Origin: Timema cristinae
Lineage: Eukaryota; Arthropoda; Insecta; Phasmatodea; Timematidae
Assembly (NCBI GenBank): GCA_039000515.1
Contig: JBCFYV010000100.1
Coordinates: 55,365,433 to 55,429,432, forward strand
Direction: 5' to 3'
Length of the DNA: 64,000 bases
Positions within the stretch are counted from its first letter, which is position 1; every line of letters starts with the position of its first letter. The notes under the pieces are model-generated. The model did no database searches. It saw only the letters and a program-made list of their open reading frames with translations, and had not been told where the DNA came from. Made by a program: the position numbers and the translations under genes. Below, piece by piece: positions 21,501-32,474 of this stretch.

Positions 21501-24252
21501 TCTCTATACAGTTCCCCTCACAGACCAATGTTCCATTCCTATTTATCACTAGACAGTTCCCCTCACAGCCCAATGTTCCACCCTTGTACATCTCTAGACA
21601 GTTCCCCTCACAGACCAATGTTCCACCCCTGTCCATCTCTATACAGTTCCCCTCACAGACCAATGTTCCACCCTTGTTTATCTCTAGACAGTTCCCCTCA
21701 CAGACCAATGTTCCACCCCTGCACATCTCTAGACAGTTCCCCTCACAGCCCAATGTTCTACCCCTGTCCATCTCTAGACAGTTCCCCTCACAGCCCAATG
21801 TTCCACCCCTGTCCATCTCTAGACAGTTCCCCTCACAGCCCAATGTTCCACCCTTGTACATCTCTAGACAGTTCCCCTCACAGACCAATGTTCCACCCCT
21901 GTCCATCTCTATACAGTTCCCCACACAGACCAATGTTCCACCCCTGTCCATCTCTAGACAGTTCCCCTCACAGACCAATGTTCCACCCCTGTCCATCTTT
22001 AGACAGTTCCCCTCACAGACCAATGTTCCACCCCTGTACATCTCTAGACAGTTCCCCTCACAGACCAATGTTCCACCCCTCTCCATCTCTAGACAGTTCC
22101 CCTCACAGACTAATGTTCCACCCTTGTACATCTCTAGACAGTTCCTCTCACAGACCAATGTTCCACCCTTGTACATCTCTAGACAGTTCCCCTCACAGAC
22201 CAATAATCCACCCCTGTCCATCTCTAGACAGTTCCTCTCACAGACCAATGTTCCACCCCTGTCCATCTCTAGACAGTTCCCCTCACAGCCCAATGTTCCA
22301 CCCTTGTCAATCTCTAGACAGTTCCCCTCGCAGCCCAATGTTCCACCCCTGTCCATCTCTAGACAGTTCCCCTCACAGCCCAATGTTCCACTATGTTCCA
22401 GTATAACGGGAGTTGTTCCCACAATCGCTATACACAACCTGTCCACTTTCGTCCTGGAAGAAATCAACGTGAACGCCCTGGCTCTGAAGGCGACCTTCGG
22501 GGTGTCCGTTCCCCGGGTGACCTGTGACGGAACTTACGACATCACCGGTGTCGTCGGGAACTTGATACCCGCCTGGGGAAACGGGCCGTTCACGTGAGTT
22601 CTCCTTCAACGGGCTTAGTGGTAAGAGGAGCCGACCTCAAGTCTAGGGTAGTGGTTTTCAACCTGGGATGCGCGAACATAAACTAGTGATGTGTGCTAAT
22701 TTAAACCTAATCCGAAAATCTAAATATCAAATTTGAATTTGAACCAAATCCATCAAAACCGGTACAGAAGACAGACAGACAGCCAAGCAGCGGAACAGAT
22801 GGGTGTATATTGTGATCTCTCAACTTACATGACGTAAAGATTTTTAAGATGTTCGAAAACAAGGGGCTTAGGAATATATTTGGTCCTAAAAGGGATGAAG
22901 ATATCATGGAGTGGAGTAGGTTACATAATGATGAGTTACATAACCTGTACCCATCACAAGACATTGTTAGGATAATCAAGTCTCGCAGATTGCGATAGGC
23001 AGGATATGCAGCGCGAATGTGAGATTCTAGAACATTGTTCAGAGTAATGACTGGTAAACCCAATGGGAAGATACCATTGGGAAGACCTAAACGCAGATGG
23101 GAGGATAGCATTAGAATGGACCTGAAAGAGATAGGGTGTAATGAGATGGATTGGATAGAACTAGCTCAAGATAGAGATAGGGTGTAATGAGGTGGACTGG
23201 ATAGAACTAGCTCAATATAGAGATAGGGTGTAATGAGGTGGACTGGATAGAACTAGCTCCAGATAGAGTTAGGGTGTAATGAGGTGGACTGGATAGAACT
23301 AGCTCCAGATATAGATAGGGTGTAATGAGATGGACTAAATAGAACTAGCTCAAGATAGAGATAGGTGGTGTACGTTTGTACTTTCTAGTTCCTAATGCCA
23401 TGACCCATGGTTGTGTTTAAAAACGTACGTTATGCCCAAACACTCGAAATGAACATGTGATGAAATATAAATCACTTGTTTGTACGAACTTTCAGGGCCG
23501 AGATTACTGGATTGAACGTGACCAATGGGCTGCTGCAGATTGGTTCTAGTAATGGAACGCTCTTTTTGAAGAATTTGACAGTCGATTTTACTTACGATAA
23601 CATAAAGGTAAGCAGATTATGACCGTCTATTAAACTTTCCGAAATATTAAAGCAAGCAGAATGTGGTGGTTTATTATAATTTCCAAAAGCTTAAGTTAAG
23701 CCATATTCTGCCTACCTTAATCAAATAATCGTCTGTTATATCTTCCGTTGCAATGCATCATGGGTCAACATACAGCGTGTGAATTGCTGCTTCATTCAAC
23801 AAAGTTTCTGTTCTCTCTTTTCTGCGGACATGTGAGGATCAAGTTTTAAGCAGGGATACAAACCCCTTACCTACGCGAGAGTCTCACCCCTCCGTTGTCT
23901 TGTTCCCTTCCAGCTGCATTTCGAGGGTCTGGTGGGAGGAGGGTCTCTGGGAGATCTCGTCAATCAGATTCTGGACGACCTGGTACCAGACCTTCTGGTC
24001 CAGTTCAAACCGGACATCCTCACCTACCTCTCGAGCACCATCAAGACGTACGCCGACAATGTCCTCAAGACCATGACCGTCAGCGATCTGCTCAAATTGA
24101 TCAACGGCGGGGCGCCGCCTCACTGTCGGCGCGTCAGTAACCTCTCGTGGTGGCGCACTAAGGGGTCACTACCCCCTCTTATACTAATATCACACAATAA
24201 TAATATAAAGCACCTGGAGGTCATGGGGGGTCACTACCCCCTCTTATACTAA
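17334..24252 (+). CDS. TULIP-family secreted protein, copy B (takeout/JHBP or group-7-allergen type)
   Basis: Five exons: 17334-17460, 18892-19070, 22379 (or 22402)-22593, 23496-23607, 23914-24252. The signal peptide MKLLRMVLPLLVLATVDRCHS suggests secretion. Family signs are L-G-I-P-A-L-E-P-L in exon 2, D-G-T-Y-D-I-T-G...G-N-G-P-F-T in exon 3, L-F-L-K-N-L-T-V-D-F in exon 4 and F-E-G-L-V-G-G-G-S-L-G-D-L-V-N in exon 5. TULIP-fold proteins of this type bind small hydrophobic ligands such as hormones, odorants or lipids; the ligand here is unknown. The N-terminal Cys pair of classical takeout proteins is not seen. The frame stays open only if exon 3 starts at 22379, inside the last unit of a 45-bp array; the boundary homologous to C and D is 22402. 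With 22379 the product is 323 residues, the last part repeat-encoded. Confidence 0.82.
17461..18891 (+). other. Copy B intron 1 with degenerate repeats
   Basis: From about 17830 to 18270 a loosely repeated motif (AAATAGCTTCTAGAGGCAT and variants) recurs every 55-75 bp. A poly-G run lies near 17950 and an (AAT)n run at 18449-18534. No coding signal. Confidence 0.6.
18449..18534. repeat. (AAT)n microsatellite
   Basis: AAT/ATA repeats with few interruptions. No SINE tail is attached. Confidence 0.95.
18892..19070 (+). CDS. Copy B exon 2
   Basis: Acceptor TTTTTTCATTCCAG. Reads LAYYEELAAL... to ALEPLTLTNIDVNIQEEG. The in-frame GT donors here (after 19070 and after 19079) are phase 0, whereas C and D use phase 2 at this intron. 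Confidence 0.8.
19358..20027. mobile_element. Candidate MITE in copy B intron 2
   Basis: Left end CAGGGGCGCACCCAAGA and right end TTCTGGCTACACCACTG are imperfect inverted copies, a CAGTGGCGTAGCCA-type terminus. The interior is AT-rich and non-coding. Confidence 0.4.
20045..22400. repeat. 45-bp minisatellite, about 52 copies, carrying a splice acceptor in each unit
   Basis: The period is 45 bp (some units 43-44), for example TCTAGACAGTTCCCCTCACA followed by GCCCAATGTTCCACCC. Since 45 is 15 codons, several frames on both strands stay open. Each unit contains TTCCCCTCACAG, a good 3' splice site. The array ends at copy B exon 3, and from 21584 its frame is open and continuous with that exon. Confidence 0.97.
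22379..22593 (+). CDS. Copy B exon 3
   Basis: The conserved part is 22402-22593, 192 nt, the same length as C exon 3. Two acceptors are possible: TATGTTCCAG|T at 22402 (phase 2, as in C and D) and CCCCTCACAG|CCC at 22379 (phase 0, fitting the B exon 2 donor). The second lies in the final 45-bp repeat unit and adds residues PNVPLCS. Donor AC|GTGAGT. Confidence 0.85.
22650..22685 (+). mobile_element. Possible hAT-type left terminus
   Basis: TAGTGGTTTTCAACCTGGGA resembles the ends of hAT MITEs. No matching right end was found nearby, so it is a fragment at best. Confidence 0.3.
22848..23380 (+). mobile_element. LINE tail, type L1x (RT C-terminal peptide), with 46-bp array
   Basis: Copy B intron 3 holds a decayed non-LTR retrotransposon C-terminus: HNDELHNLYPSQDIVRIIKS, LGRPKRRWEDSIRMDLKEIG, then DWIELAQDRD. 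Stops interrupt it. The last part, 23124-23380, is a tandem repeat of about 46 bp (5-6 copies) of the codons for IGCNEMDWIELAQDRDR. A related fragment is at 51240-51520. Confidence 0.75.
23496..23607 (+). CDS. Copy B exon 4
   Basis: Acceptor ACTTTCAG|G, donor AAG|GTAAGC, 112 nt, phase 2 in and phase 0 out. Encodes AEITGLNVTNGLLQIG and LFLKNLTVDFTYDNIK. Confidence 0.9.
23914..24252 (+). CDS. Copy B exon 5 with repeat-derived C-terminus
   Basis: Acceptor TGTTCCCTTCCAG. The conserved sequence runs LHFEGLVGGG to LLKLINGG (about 24113). The frame then stays open into the first copies of the 64-bp array, adding roughly 45 residues before TAA at 24250. C and D end close to the conserved part, so this tail is probably a by-product of the array. 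Confidence 0.85.
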   Translation: MHFEGLVGGGSLGDLVNQILDDLVPDLLVQFKPDILTYLSSTIKTYADNVLKTMTVSDLLKLINGGAPPHCRRVSNLSWWRTKGSLPPLILISHNNNIKHLEVMGGHYPLLY

Positions 24253-26118
24253 TATCACACAGTAATAATATAAAGCACCTGGAGGTCATGGGGGTCACTA
24301 CCCCCTCTTATACTAATATCACACAATAATAATATAAAGCACCTGGAGGTCATGGGGGGTCACTACCCCCTCTTATACTAATATCACACAATAATAATAT
24401 AAAACACCTGGAGGTCATGGGGGGTCACTAACCCCTCTTATACTACTATCACACAATAATAATATAAAGCACTTGGAGGTCATGGGGTCACTACCCCTCT
24501 TATACTAATATCACACAGTAATAATATAAAGCACTTGGAGGTCATGGGGGGTCACTAACCCCTCTTATACTAATATCACACAATAATAATATAAAGCACC
24601 TGGAGGTCACTAACCCCTCTTATACTAATATCACACAATAATAATATAAAGCACCTGGAGGTCATGGGGGTCACTACCCCCTCTTATACTAATATCACAC
24701 AATAATAATATAAAGCACCTGGAGGTCATGGGGGTCACTACCCCCTCTTATACTAATATCACACAATAATAATATAAAACACCTGGAGGTCATGGGGGGT
24801 CACTAACCCCTCTTATACTACTATCACACAATAATAATATAAAGCACTTGGAGGTCATGGGGGTCACTACCCCTCTGATACTAATATCACACAATAATAA
24901 TATAAAGCACCTGGAGGTCATGGGGGTCACTACCCCCTCTTTATATAATATCACACAATAATAATATAAAGCACCTGGAGGTCATGGGGGTCACTACCCC
25001 CTCTTAAACTAATATCACACAATAATAATATAAAGCACCTGGAGGTCATGGGGGTCACTACCCCCTCTTATACTAATATCACACAATAATAATATAAAGC
25101 ACCTGGAGGTCATGGGGGTCACTACTCCCTCTTATACTAATATCACACAATAATTATATAAAGCACCTGGAGGTCATGGGGGTCACTACCCCCTCTTATA
25201 CTAATATCAGACAATAATAATATAAAGCACCTGGAGGTCATGGGGTCACTACTCCCTCTTATACTAATAATCACACAATAATAATATAAAGCACCTGGAG
25301 GTCATGGGGGTCACTACCCCCTCTTATACTAATATCACACAGTAATAATATAAAGCACTTGGAGGTCATGGGGGGTCACTACCCCTCTTATACTAATATC
25401 ACACAATAATTATATAAAGCACCTGGAGGTCATGGGGAATCACTACCCCCTCTTATACTAATATCACACAATAATTATATAAAGCACCTGGAGGTCATGG
25501 GGGTCACTACCCCCTCTTATACTAATATCACACAATAATTATATGAAGCACCTGGAGGTCATGGGGGGTCACTACCCCCTCTTATACTAATATCACACAA
25601 TAATTATATAAAGCACCTGGAGGTCATGGGGGTCACTACCCCTCTTATACTAATATCAGACAATAATAATATAAAGCACCTGGAGGTCATGGGGTCACTA
25701 CTCCTCTTATACTAATAATCACACAATAATAATATAAAGCACCTGGAGGTCATGGGGGTCACTACCCCCTCTTATACTAATATCACACAGTAATAATATA
25801 AAGCACTTGGAGGTCATGGGGGTCACTACCCCCTCTTATACTAATATCACACAATAATTATATAAAGCACCTGGAGGTCATGGGGAATCACTACCCCCTC
25901 TTATACTAATATCACACAATAATTATATAAAGCACCTAGAGGTCATGGGGGGTCACTAACCCCTCTTATACTAATATCACACAATAATAATATAAAGCAC
26001 TTGGAGGTCATGGGGGTCATTACCCCTCTTATACTAATATCACACAATAATTATATAAAGCACCTGGAGGTCATGGGGGTCACTACCCCCTCTTATACTA
26101 ATACACACATAATAATAT
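24150..26118. repeat. About 64-bp minisatellite, roughly 31 copies, starting at the end of copy B
   Basis: Units of 62-65 bp built on ATAAAGCACCTGGAGGTCAT and CACTACCCCCTCTTATACTA. The array starts inside copy B exon 5 and would lie in its 3' UTR. An AATAAA at 26141 follows the array directly. Confidence 0.96.
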
Positions 26119-26180
26119 AAAGCACCCAGGTAGTACACCAAATAAATGTACATTTTTGTGTGTACGTGGGGAGAGTTATA

Positions 26181-26390
26181 CAGTCCTATTTTCATAGTAA
26201 GAGACTTATTAAAACAGCTAGAAAAGCTACTAGATCTACTTTCACGTATTCATACGTCAAGTAACGTGATCTACTGCTGTCACTTTTGATAAATATTATC
26301 AATACCTATAAAATAATAAGTTGTTGTCAATGTTGACCGAGAAAAAAGGTGTATATCATGTAAAAGTCCATTCATATGAAAATTGGACTG
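26181..26390. mobile_element. TA-flanked MITE, family M2
   Basis: Ends CAGTCCTATTTTCAT and ATGAAAATTGGACTG, flanked by TA on both sides; 210 bp. A related copy is at 29271-29489. Confidence 0.8.
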
Positions 26391-27190
26391 TACCTTCTGG
26401 GCTTATGTGAAGTCCTCTAAAAAAAGATGAAAACTTTTTTTTAAACATTAAATACCTCTTGAGGTAGTTTAAAACTACTTTAAATATAATTGTGGTTGTA
26501 TGTAGCTTTTTTTAAATTCTTAATAGGGCTCAAAATTGGTTACTAGCCATGCTATTGAGGAGGAATAGGATTGTAGGATTATTAATATTACTTTCGAGGG
26601 GATTGAAAGGGTCTGAGCCCACAAAACGCTCTAACAATTCCACCCTCAAAATCAGTACCATGGCCCCGTAAAGTATCGATAATGGACCGGAAGTATAAGC
26701 AAGGATTTAAAGACAAATTTTACGAGTTGATATTCAAAAGGTATAACACGATATAGATATTAAAAATACTTCTCAAATTCCCATTTTAGGAAAAAGCTAC
26801 ACAAAATATGAGCTTTTATACAATATAACCCTCCCCCTCACCCTCAAACCCAGCTCCCTCCCGCAATTTAATTCATGGGTGCGCTACTGAATCATTGAGA
26901 GTTGGAGTAAATATTATTAAGTGTGGACTCTTAACTGGACTAATATGTAAATAAAATGTACAAATAGGATTGAATGACGAGAAACAAGCTAATATATTAT
27001 ATATATGTTACGGGTAAAGTCCGAACCCCATGATAAAGTCAATATTATTCAGATAATGTTGACGTTATCCAAAATACGTGGATAATGTCAAACGAGAGCT
27101 GATTGAATAATGTTTTTTGAAGTTCTATCCAGATAATATTAACATTATCCACCCGCACTTGTATAGTGGCAATTTCTATGGTTGAGACTA
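26391..27190. other. Intergenic, AT-rich
   Basis: No gene seen. Near 27030-27150 the word GGATAATGTC/GACATTATCC recurs in both orientations. Confidence 0.45.
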
Positions 27191-27192
27191 GT

Positions 27193-27262
27193 TTAGTTAG
27201 GTTAGGTTATGTGAATTTAGGCTATGACAGATTAGGTTAAGCTAAGTTAGGTTAGGTTAGTG
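27193..27262 (+). repeat. Short TTAGG-rich run
   Basis: TTAGGTTAGGTTA occurs twice with degenerate spacers. This equals the usual arthropod telomere word, but the run is only about 70 bp. Confidence 0.5.
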
Positions 27263-27479
27263 GAAAATAAAGCATAAAATGAGGCATTTCGAATGTTAGT
27301 TCAATTCCACGATCCAATTTATTGTCCAATTTCGAAATATTGTTTCAAAATAAGATTCTTATTGAAACGTGCTTATTTTTACAAATATATATTCCACACT
27401 ATCCAAGTCTTGCTGGCTAGTGTCGATATTATCCGGTTAGTGTCGTAAATGAGTCCAATTACTTTCTATTTCTGACTTT

Positions 27480-28060
27480 ATCCACTGCAACTTGCTAGTG
27501 CTGCCATCTTCCGGGTAATCTAGACACTAGCCAGATATTTTGCACATCCCACGTTGGTAATATTAGTACCACTGGAAAATGCTAATGGGCCATTCCGGGT
27601 AATCACGATCATTAGCCAAGAATATTTTGCACTATCCACGTGACATATTATCACATTATCCCAACTTGCTGATAGTGCCATATACCGGTAGTCTAAATGA
27701 GCCAATTATTTTCTATTCCATGTATATTATCCACTGCAACTTGCTAGTCTGCCATCTTCCGGGTAATCTAGACACTAGCCAGATATCTTGCACATCCCAC
27801 GTGACATATTATCCACTGCAACTTGCTAAGTATGCCATCTTCCGGGTAATCTAGACACTAGCCAGTTATTTTGCACATCCCACGTGACATATTATCCACT
27901 GCAACTTGCTATACTGCCATCTTCCCGGGTAATCTAGACACTAGCCAGTTATTTTGCACATCCCACGTGACATATTATCCACTGCAACTTGCTAGTAATG
28001 CCATCTTCCGGGTAATCTAGACACTAGCCAGATATCTCGCACATCCCACGTGACATTACA
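27480..28060. repeat. About 83-bp tandem repeat, roughly 6 copies
   Basis: Units contain TATTATCCACTGCAACTTGC, TTCCGGGTAATCTAGACACT and CACATCCCACGTGACA. One unit near 27560-27720 is longer and diverged. Confidence 0.85.
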
Positions 28061-28240
28061 CACGAAATAAAAAGAGGAATATAACCTTTACCTTTTCCTT
28101 CCTGTTGTGAACTACCGACACACATGGTTGGTTTATATTTGTATTTATTATTTATTTATCTGAGGGTTATAACGTCAATTTCTGAATCGACTAATTATAT
28201 CAGCACACAACTTATAAACTAACTTCTACAAGAGACAAAA

Positions 28241-28512
28241 GGTGACCTGGCGGTACTAGGGGTAAGGTGTCTGGGTTCAATCCTCGGTCCCGGCACAGAT
28301 TTATCTGATTACCAAATCCTTCCTTCACCTCTGACAAGACAATCTTGTGAATGTGGGAATGCCAGGCCTCCACCGTGGTTCGGATCCCACGTTAAACTGC
28401 AGGTCCTCCATTTCATCTCACAATCACCCTACCATCGTACATTAGCGTAAGTGCGTGTAACCCGAACGGGTAGTAAGACGCGGTAATAATAATAATAATA
28501 AATAATAATAAT
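28241..28512 (+). mobile_element. SINE-2 family copy with AAT tail
   Basis: Head GGTGACCTGGCGGTACTAGG has a small deletion around the A box. Body and tail TAACCCGAACGGGTAGTAAG, then AAT repeats. Confidence 0.92.
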
Positions 28513-28665
28513 ACAGACACAACATCCAGACCCTAGCCGTTAATCCATTAATGTTTAAGCGGAAACCAACATTTTAACGATGATTTAATTTTCCTGTCTA
28601 CTCGGAATCGATCCCGGGACCTTTAGATCAGTAAAAAGACACGCTACCGACTGAGCCAGGTTTTT
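28513..28665 (-). mobile_element. tRNA-like SINE-6 fragment
   Basis: CAGACACAACATCCAGACCC and GAATCGATCCCGGGACCTTT followed by a complement of an A-box-like GGCTCAGTCGG. Related sequence occurs at 45490-45655 and 45690-45850. Confidence 0.6.
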
Positions 28666-28669
28666 ATTT

Positions 28670-28912
28670 TAGCACTTTGTCTTACTACCCGTTCGGGTTA
28701 CGCATATTTACTAACTACGCTAATGGGCTGGGGAAAAATGGACGGTTGAACTCAAGAGTAGGTGTGCGCGCATTTGCGTGGAGGAAGAGTGGAAAACTAT
28801 TTAGGGAGAAACCAACCTCAAGCAAACCCGACCGGGATTCGAACCCTCGATCTCCCCGTCATCGGCAGTTGAGTCTACTACGAGAGTAGCGTGTTAGACC
28901 GACCACAAAAGT
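28670..28912 (-). mobile_element. SINE-1 family copy
   Basis: Starts with the complement of the shared tail (CTTACTACCCGTTCGGGTTA) and ends in the tRNA-like head near GTGTTAGACC. Confidence 0.9.
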
Positions 28913-29270
28913 TGACAATAAAATTATATCCGGTGGATACGAGAATAAAAAAAAAAATAAAAAAGTTGGATACAGTTAATATGGGTAACATCCATTCACG
29001 TCAACTCATCCGAACTTGGTTGAACGAACGAGATCTTGTCAACCATATCGAGTCTTTATCCGTTACCCCTCCCCCCACCCTTATATCCCTTCCTCTGCTT
29101 ACCTATCAATTACTATTCAAGGTCACTCAACGAGATTTTTTTTTTTTTTTTTTATCTTTTATTATCCCATATTCGTTTTTATTTACCAATCATATGATCT
29201 CTCAAAGAACCTTCTCGGTGAAATGAACGTACTTATTGTGTTGGCAATATGTGTTCACACATCAGAAGTG

Positions 29271-29489
29271 CAGTTTTCATAACCTAAAGACTTTTAAAGA
29301 AAAAATATAAACTTTTTTCTGCTGAAATTTGATAAAAATTTTACCTTATTATTGTTATCTAATAGATAGTGATTGTCTATCAAAAGTGACAACTGCAGAT
29401 CACATTACTTTAACGTATGAATACAAGAAAATAGATCTTGTAACTTTATATAGCTGTCAGATAAGGTTCTTTATATGAAAACTGAACTG
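29271..29489. mobile_element. M2 MITE copy
   Basis: Inverted ends CAGTTTTCATA and TATGAAAACTGAACTG. The interior is similar, in inverse order, to the copy at 26181-26390. Confidence 0.7.
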
Positions 29490-29814
29490 TACATGCGGAA
29501 AATTCAGATGATAATTTATCTCTGATTGTTTCTTGTTGTGAATCCCCGTTTTGTAACTCTGCCAAAACCAAACAAAAAACAACAACAAAAAGAGGAAAAC
29601 TGCTACATGCGCTTTGTTTAACTTTAGGCGGTTTTGTTTTGTTAATTCCTGAAGACGATTCGTGTTCCAAGTTGGTTGCGATGTTTTTGAGAGCGTGTTT
29701 AGACAAATGAAGCGCAGTACGCGGTGTCTAGTGATGTTTATACAGTGATAAAATAACTCTAGGGAGTGATACAAGGATATTAGCAGAGAGCGTAAAATAA
29801 TTGGTAAGTTTCTT

Positions 29815-30076
29815 TTTTTGTAATCGCGTCTCTTTACCCGCTCGGGTAGACCACATACCTATTAATATTACACCTATGAGTTAGAGACAAATAAGGTGGT
29901 ATTTAAAGCATATGTATCAGTGTTTGCGGCGAGTGGGAAAAAAAAAAAATCATTTGAGGAAAAAACACCCTAATTGCAATCTATCGAGATTCGAACCCCT
30001 AGTCTCTCCTTCACCGTGAAGTCCAGTCTATTGTGAGAGTGACGCCTTAAACCACTCGACCAACGAAGTGGGTAAT
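29815..30076 (-). mobile_element. SINE-1 family copy, diverged
   Basis: Complement of tail (TTTACCCGCTCGGGTAG), body AGTGGGAAAAAAA, B-box region GAGATTCGAACCCCT, head ACCAACGAAGTGGG. Confidence 0.85.
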
Positions 30077-30690
30077 TTCATTTGTAAGTTAATAGTTTTA
30101 TAGAAGAAAATCGATTGAAGATTTTGGGATTTTAGGTCGGTTATAACTTTATGTATGAATTATTTTTTACATTTTACTACTATAAAGCCACATGGCTGAC
30201 TCACTCACTAACATTAATGTTTACCCACTTACAGACTGAGCTAGAAACTTGAAATTTTGAAAACTTATAGCTTATAATCTGTAATATACGAAAAAATTCA
30301 AAAAAGTTTCGAAAAATAATTTTTAACCCCCGAAAATAATTCAAAATTTCGGAGCAACTTTAAAGTCAGTGCAGACCTTTCTTTGAAAGTCTCTGGTGGC
30401 TAAACTGTAAGACCTATCAAAAAACAGCTCTGAAATTACATTAGTGTATATCCAATTGCAAACAAAACCCCCGGGGGTTTGGGGGCGGAGCCCCCAACGA
30501 GCAAAGTGAGTGTAAAATACAACAGTGCTTCCTAGAAGAAGAGGGAAAGCTTTGAGGTGGTAAGGGACGCTTGTTAAAGTACAGATTTGTACAATTTTTA
30601 ATAAAAATAAAAAAATCTTTGCTCAATATTAATAAAAGGTAGCTTTGTTAGATATGTTCAGTTAATTTTGCCTTTCATATCAGTCTGAAC
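30077..30690. other. Intergenic, no gene seen
   Basis: AT-rich with a GC-rich palindromic patch near 30465-30500 (ACCCCCGGGGGTTTGGGGGC), common in repeat-derived DNA. Confidence 0.4.
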
Positions 30691-30691
30691 G

Positions 30692-30945
30692 TGACCCACT
30701 TCGGTGGCAGAGTGGTCTAACGCGCTACTCTCGCAGTAGACAAGATTGCCGATGATTGGAGAGATCTAGGTTCGAATCTCGGTACGGCGTTCTGAGAGTG
30801 TTTTTATCAAAATATATTTCCATTCTCCCTCGAAGCAAATGCGGCTCAATTTCCTACAACTAGTTTACCCTACTCTCTAAAATTATTAGTGTAAATGGTT
30901 CGAAAGCGCATAACCCGAACGGGGGTAGTATTAAGACGTGGTGTT
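30692..30945 (+). mobile_element. SINE-1 family copy
   Basis: Head CTTCGGTGGCAGAGTGGTCT, B box GGTTCGAATCTC, tail ATAACCCGAACGGGGGTAGT. Directly abuts an inverted copy. Confidence 0.9.
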
Positions 30946-31124
30946 AAAATGGTTGAACTGAAAGTAAGTGTACCAACATTTGCGCGGAGAGAGAGAGTGG
31001 AGAAACATTTAGGGAAAACAACCCGTAGTACACCTAACTGGGATCGAACCCCGATCTCCCCGTCATTGGCAGTTTAGTCTACTGTGAGAGTAGAGCCTTA
31101 GACCATGCGGCCACCGAAGCGGGT
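30946..31124 (-). mobile_element. SINE-1 family copy, tail-to-tail with the previous one
   Basis: Complement of body and head, ending GCGGCCACCGAAGCGGG. It lacks its own tail. Confidence 0.87.
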
Positions 31125-31324
31125 TGAAGTCAAAGTTGAAAATAAGTTTATTTTTTTCACATAGTTCTTTCTATTTATATTTTTTTAAATTATTGATAAA
31201 GTTCATTTAGAGAGAAAAATAGAAAAAATATTATTTTATGCCGACGTATATGAATTTATCTCTGCTTACGTCACCAAGTTCATTCGACAGTAAAACATTT
31301 ATTGCACAATTTCTAACAATTAGT

Positions 31325-31582
31325 GTAGTAGTAATAATAATAATAAGCACCGCGTCTTACTACCCGTTCGGGCTATACGCTTAATTACCAATCACGCTAA
31401 TGGGTTAGGAAATAAGATGGTTGAATATATAAAGGAATGAACCCGCATTTGCGTGGAAAAACATTTGAGGGAAAACCACCCCCAGTTCACCATAGCTAGA
31501 TTCGAACCTCGATCTCCCCGTCCTCGGTAGTCTAGCTCAGCACAAAACTAGCGCGTTAGCTAACCACGCCATCGAGACAGGT
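31325..31582 (-). mobile_element. SINE-1 family copy
   Basis: AAT run, then complement of tail (TTACTACCCGTTCGGGCTAT), body, and head with GAACCTCGATCTCCCC. Confidence 0.92.
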
Positions 31583-31849
31583 AACAACTTGTGTATAATT
31601 ATAAGCTCTAAATATTGATTCAATGATTTTAAATCATTACGGTTCACACGTAAAGTAATTAATGGAGCTGATGTTATGTATAACTAGACATTCTTATGGG
31701 GTGTACACAATTAAATATGTTAAAGAAAAGTAATTTTTGACCATATATAAATACAGGTCCTTTGATAAACAGATAGACCAAGTTTGATTTTATCTCATTT
31801 TGTAATAGACAATAATGTAGCTATTTAGAACTTGTTTTTTAAAAATTTA

Positions 31850-32115
31850 GGGAGACATGGTGGTCTAGGGGTAAGGTGTCAGACTTCTGTGCTGGCGGCC
31901 GGGGTTCAATCCTCGGTCCCGGCACAGATATATCTGATTTCCAAACCCTTCCTACACCTCTGACAAGACATCTTCTGAATGTGTGGAATGCCAGGCCACC
32001 ACCGTGGTTCGGATTCCACGTTAAACTGCAGGACCTCTATTTCATCTCACAGTCACCCTACCATTACACATTAGTGTAAGTGAGTATAATCCGAACGGGT
32101 AGTAAGACGCGGTGC

Positions 32116-32163
<48 letters not shown>
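31850..32163 (+). mobile_element. SINE-2 family copy with ATA tail
   Basis: Head TGGTGGTCTAGGGGTAAGGT, B box GGGGTTCAATCCTCGG, tail TAATCCGAACGGGTAGTAAG, then ATA repeats. Confidence 0.94.
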
Positions 32164-32474
32164 TTAAAATCCGACTCGTTAACTTTATTAATGTGTTCAA
32201 ATTGGCAATTGCAAAGTTTTTGGATTGAAGATGCCACGTTGATCACAATTATTTAGACAGTACAGCTGCGTCCAAAAGCACATCAATATGAACATAATAT
32301 GCTAGCATTTTTTTTTCTGGAATACGTTGGTTTGTTTCGGCTACCAGCTTATTTAACCAGTCGTGACCTACACCTTAGTAGCTGGTCTGTTGATTGTAGG
32401 TCCTCAAGTAGACTTTCAAAAGGAGGAGATAGAGGATGTGATGAGAAGAGGACATCAGGGAGAGTTGTTATAAG

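Noticed and set aside
20035..22467. Long minus-strand ORFs (C-E-G-N-C-L-E-M repeats, up to 335 residues)
   Set aside because: They are shadows of the 45-bp array, whose period is a multiple of three. No start context, splice site or homology supports a protein on that strand.
27193..27262. Interstitial telomere
   Set aside because: Too short and degenerate; TTAGG-rich words are common in arthropod repeats.
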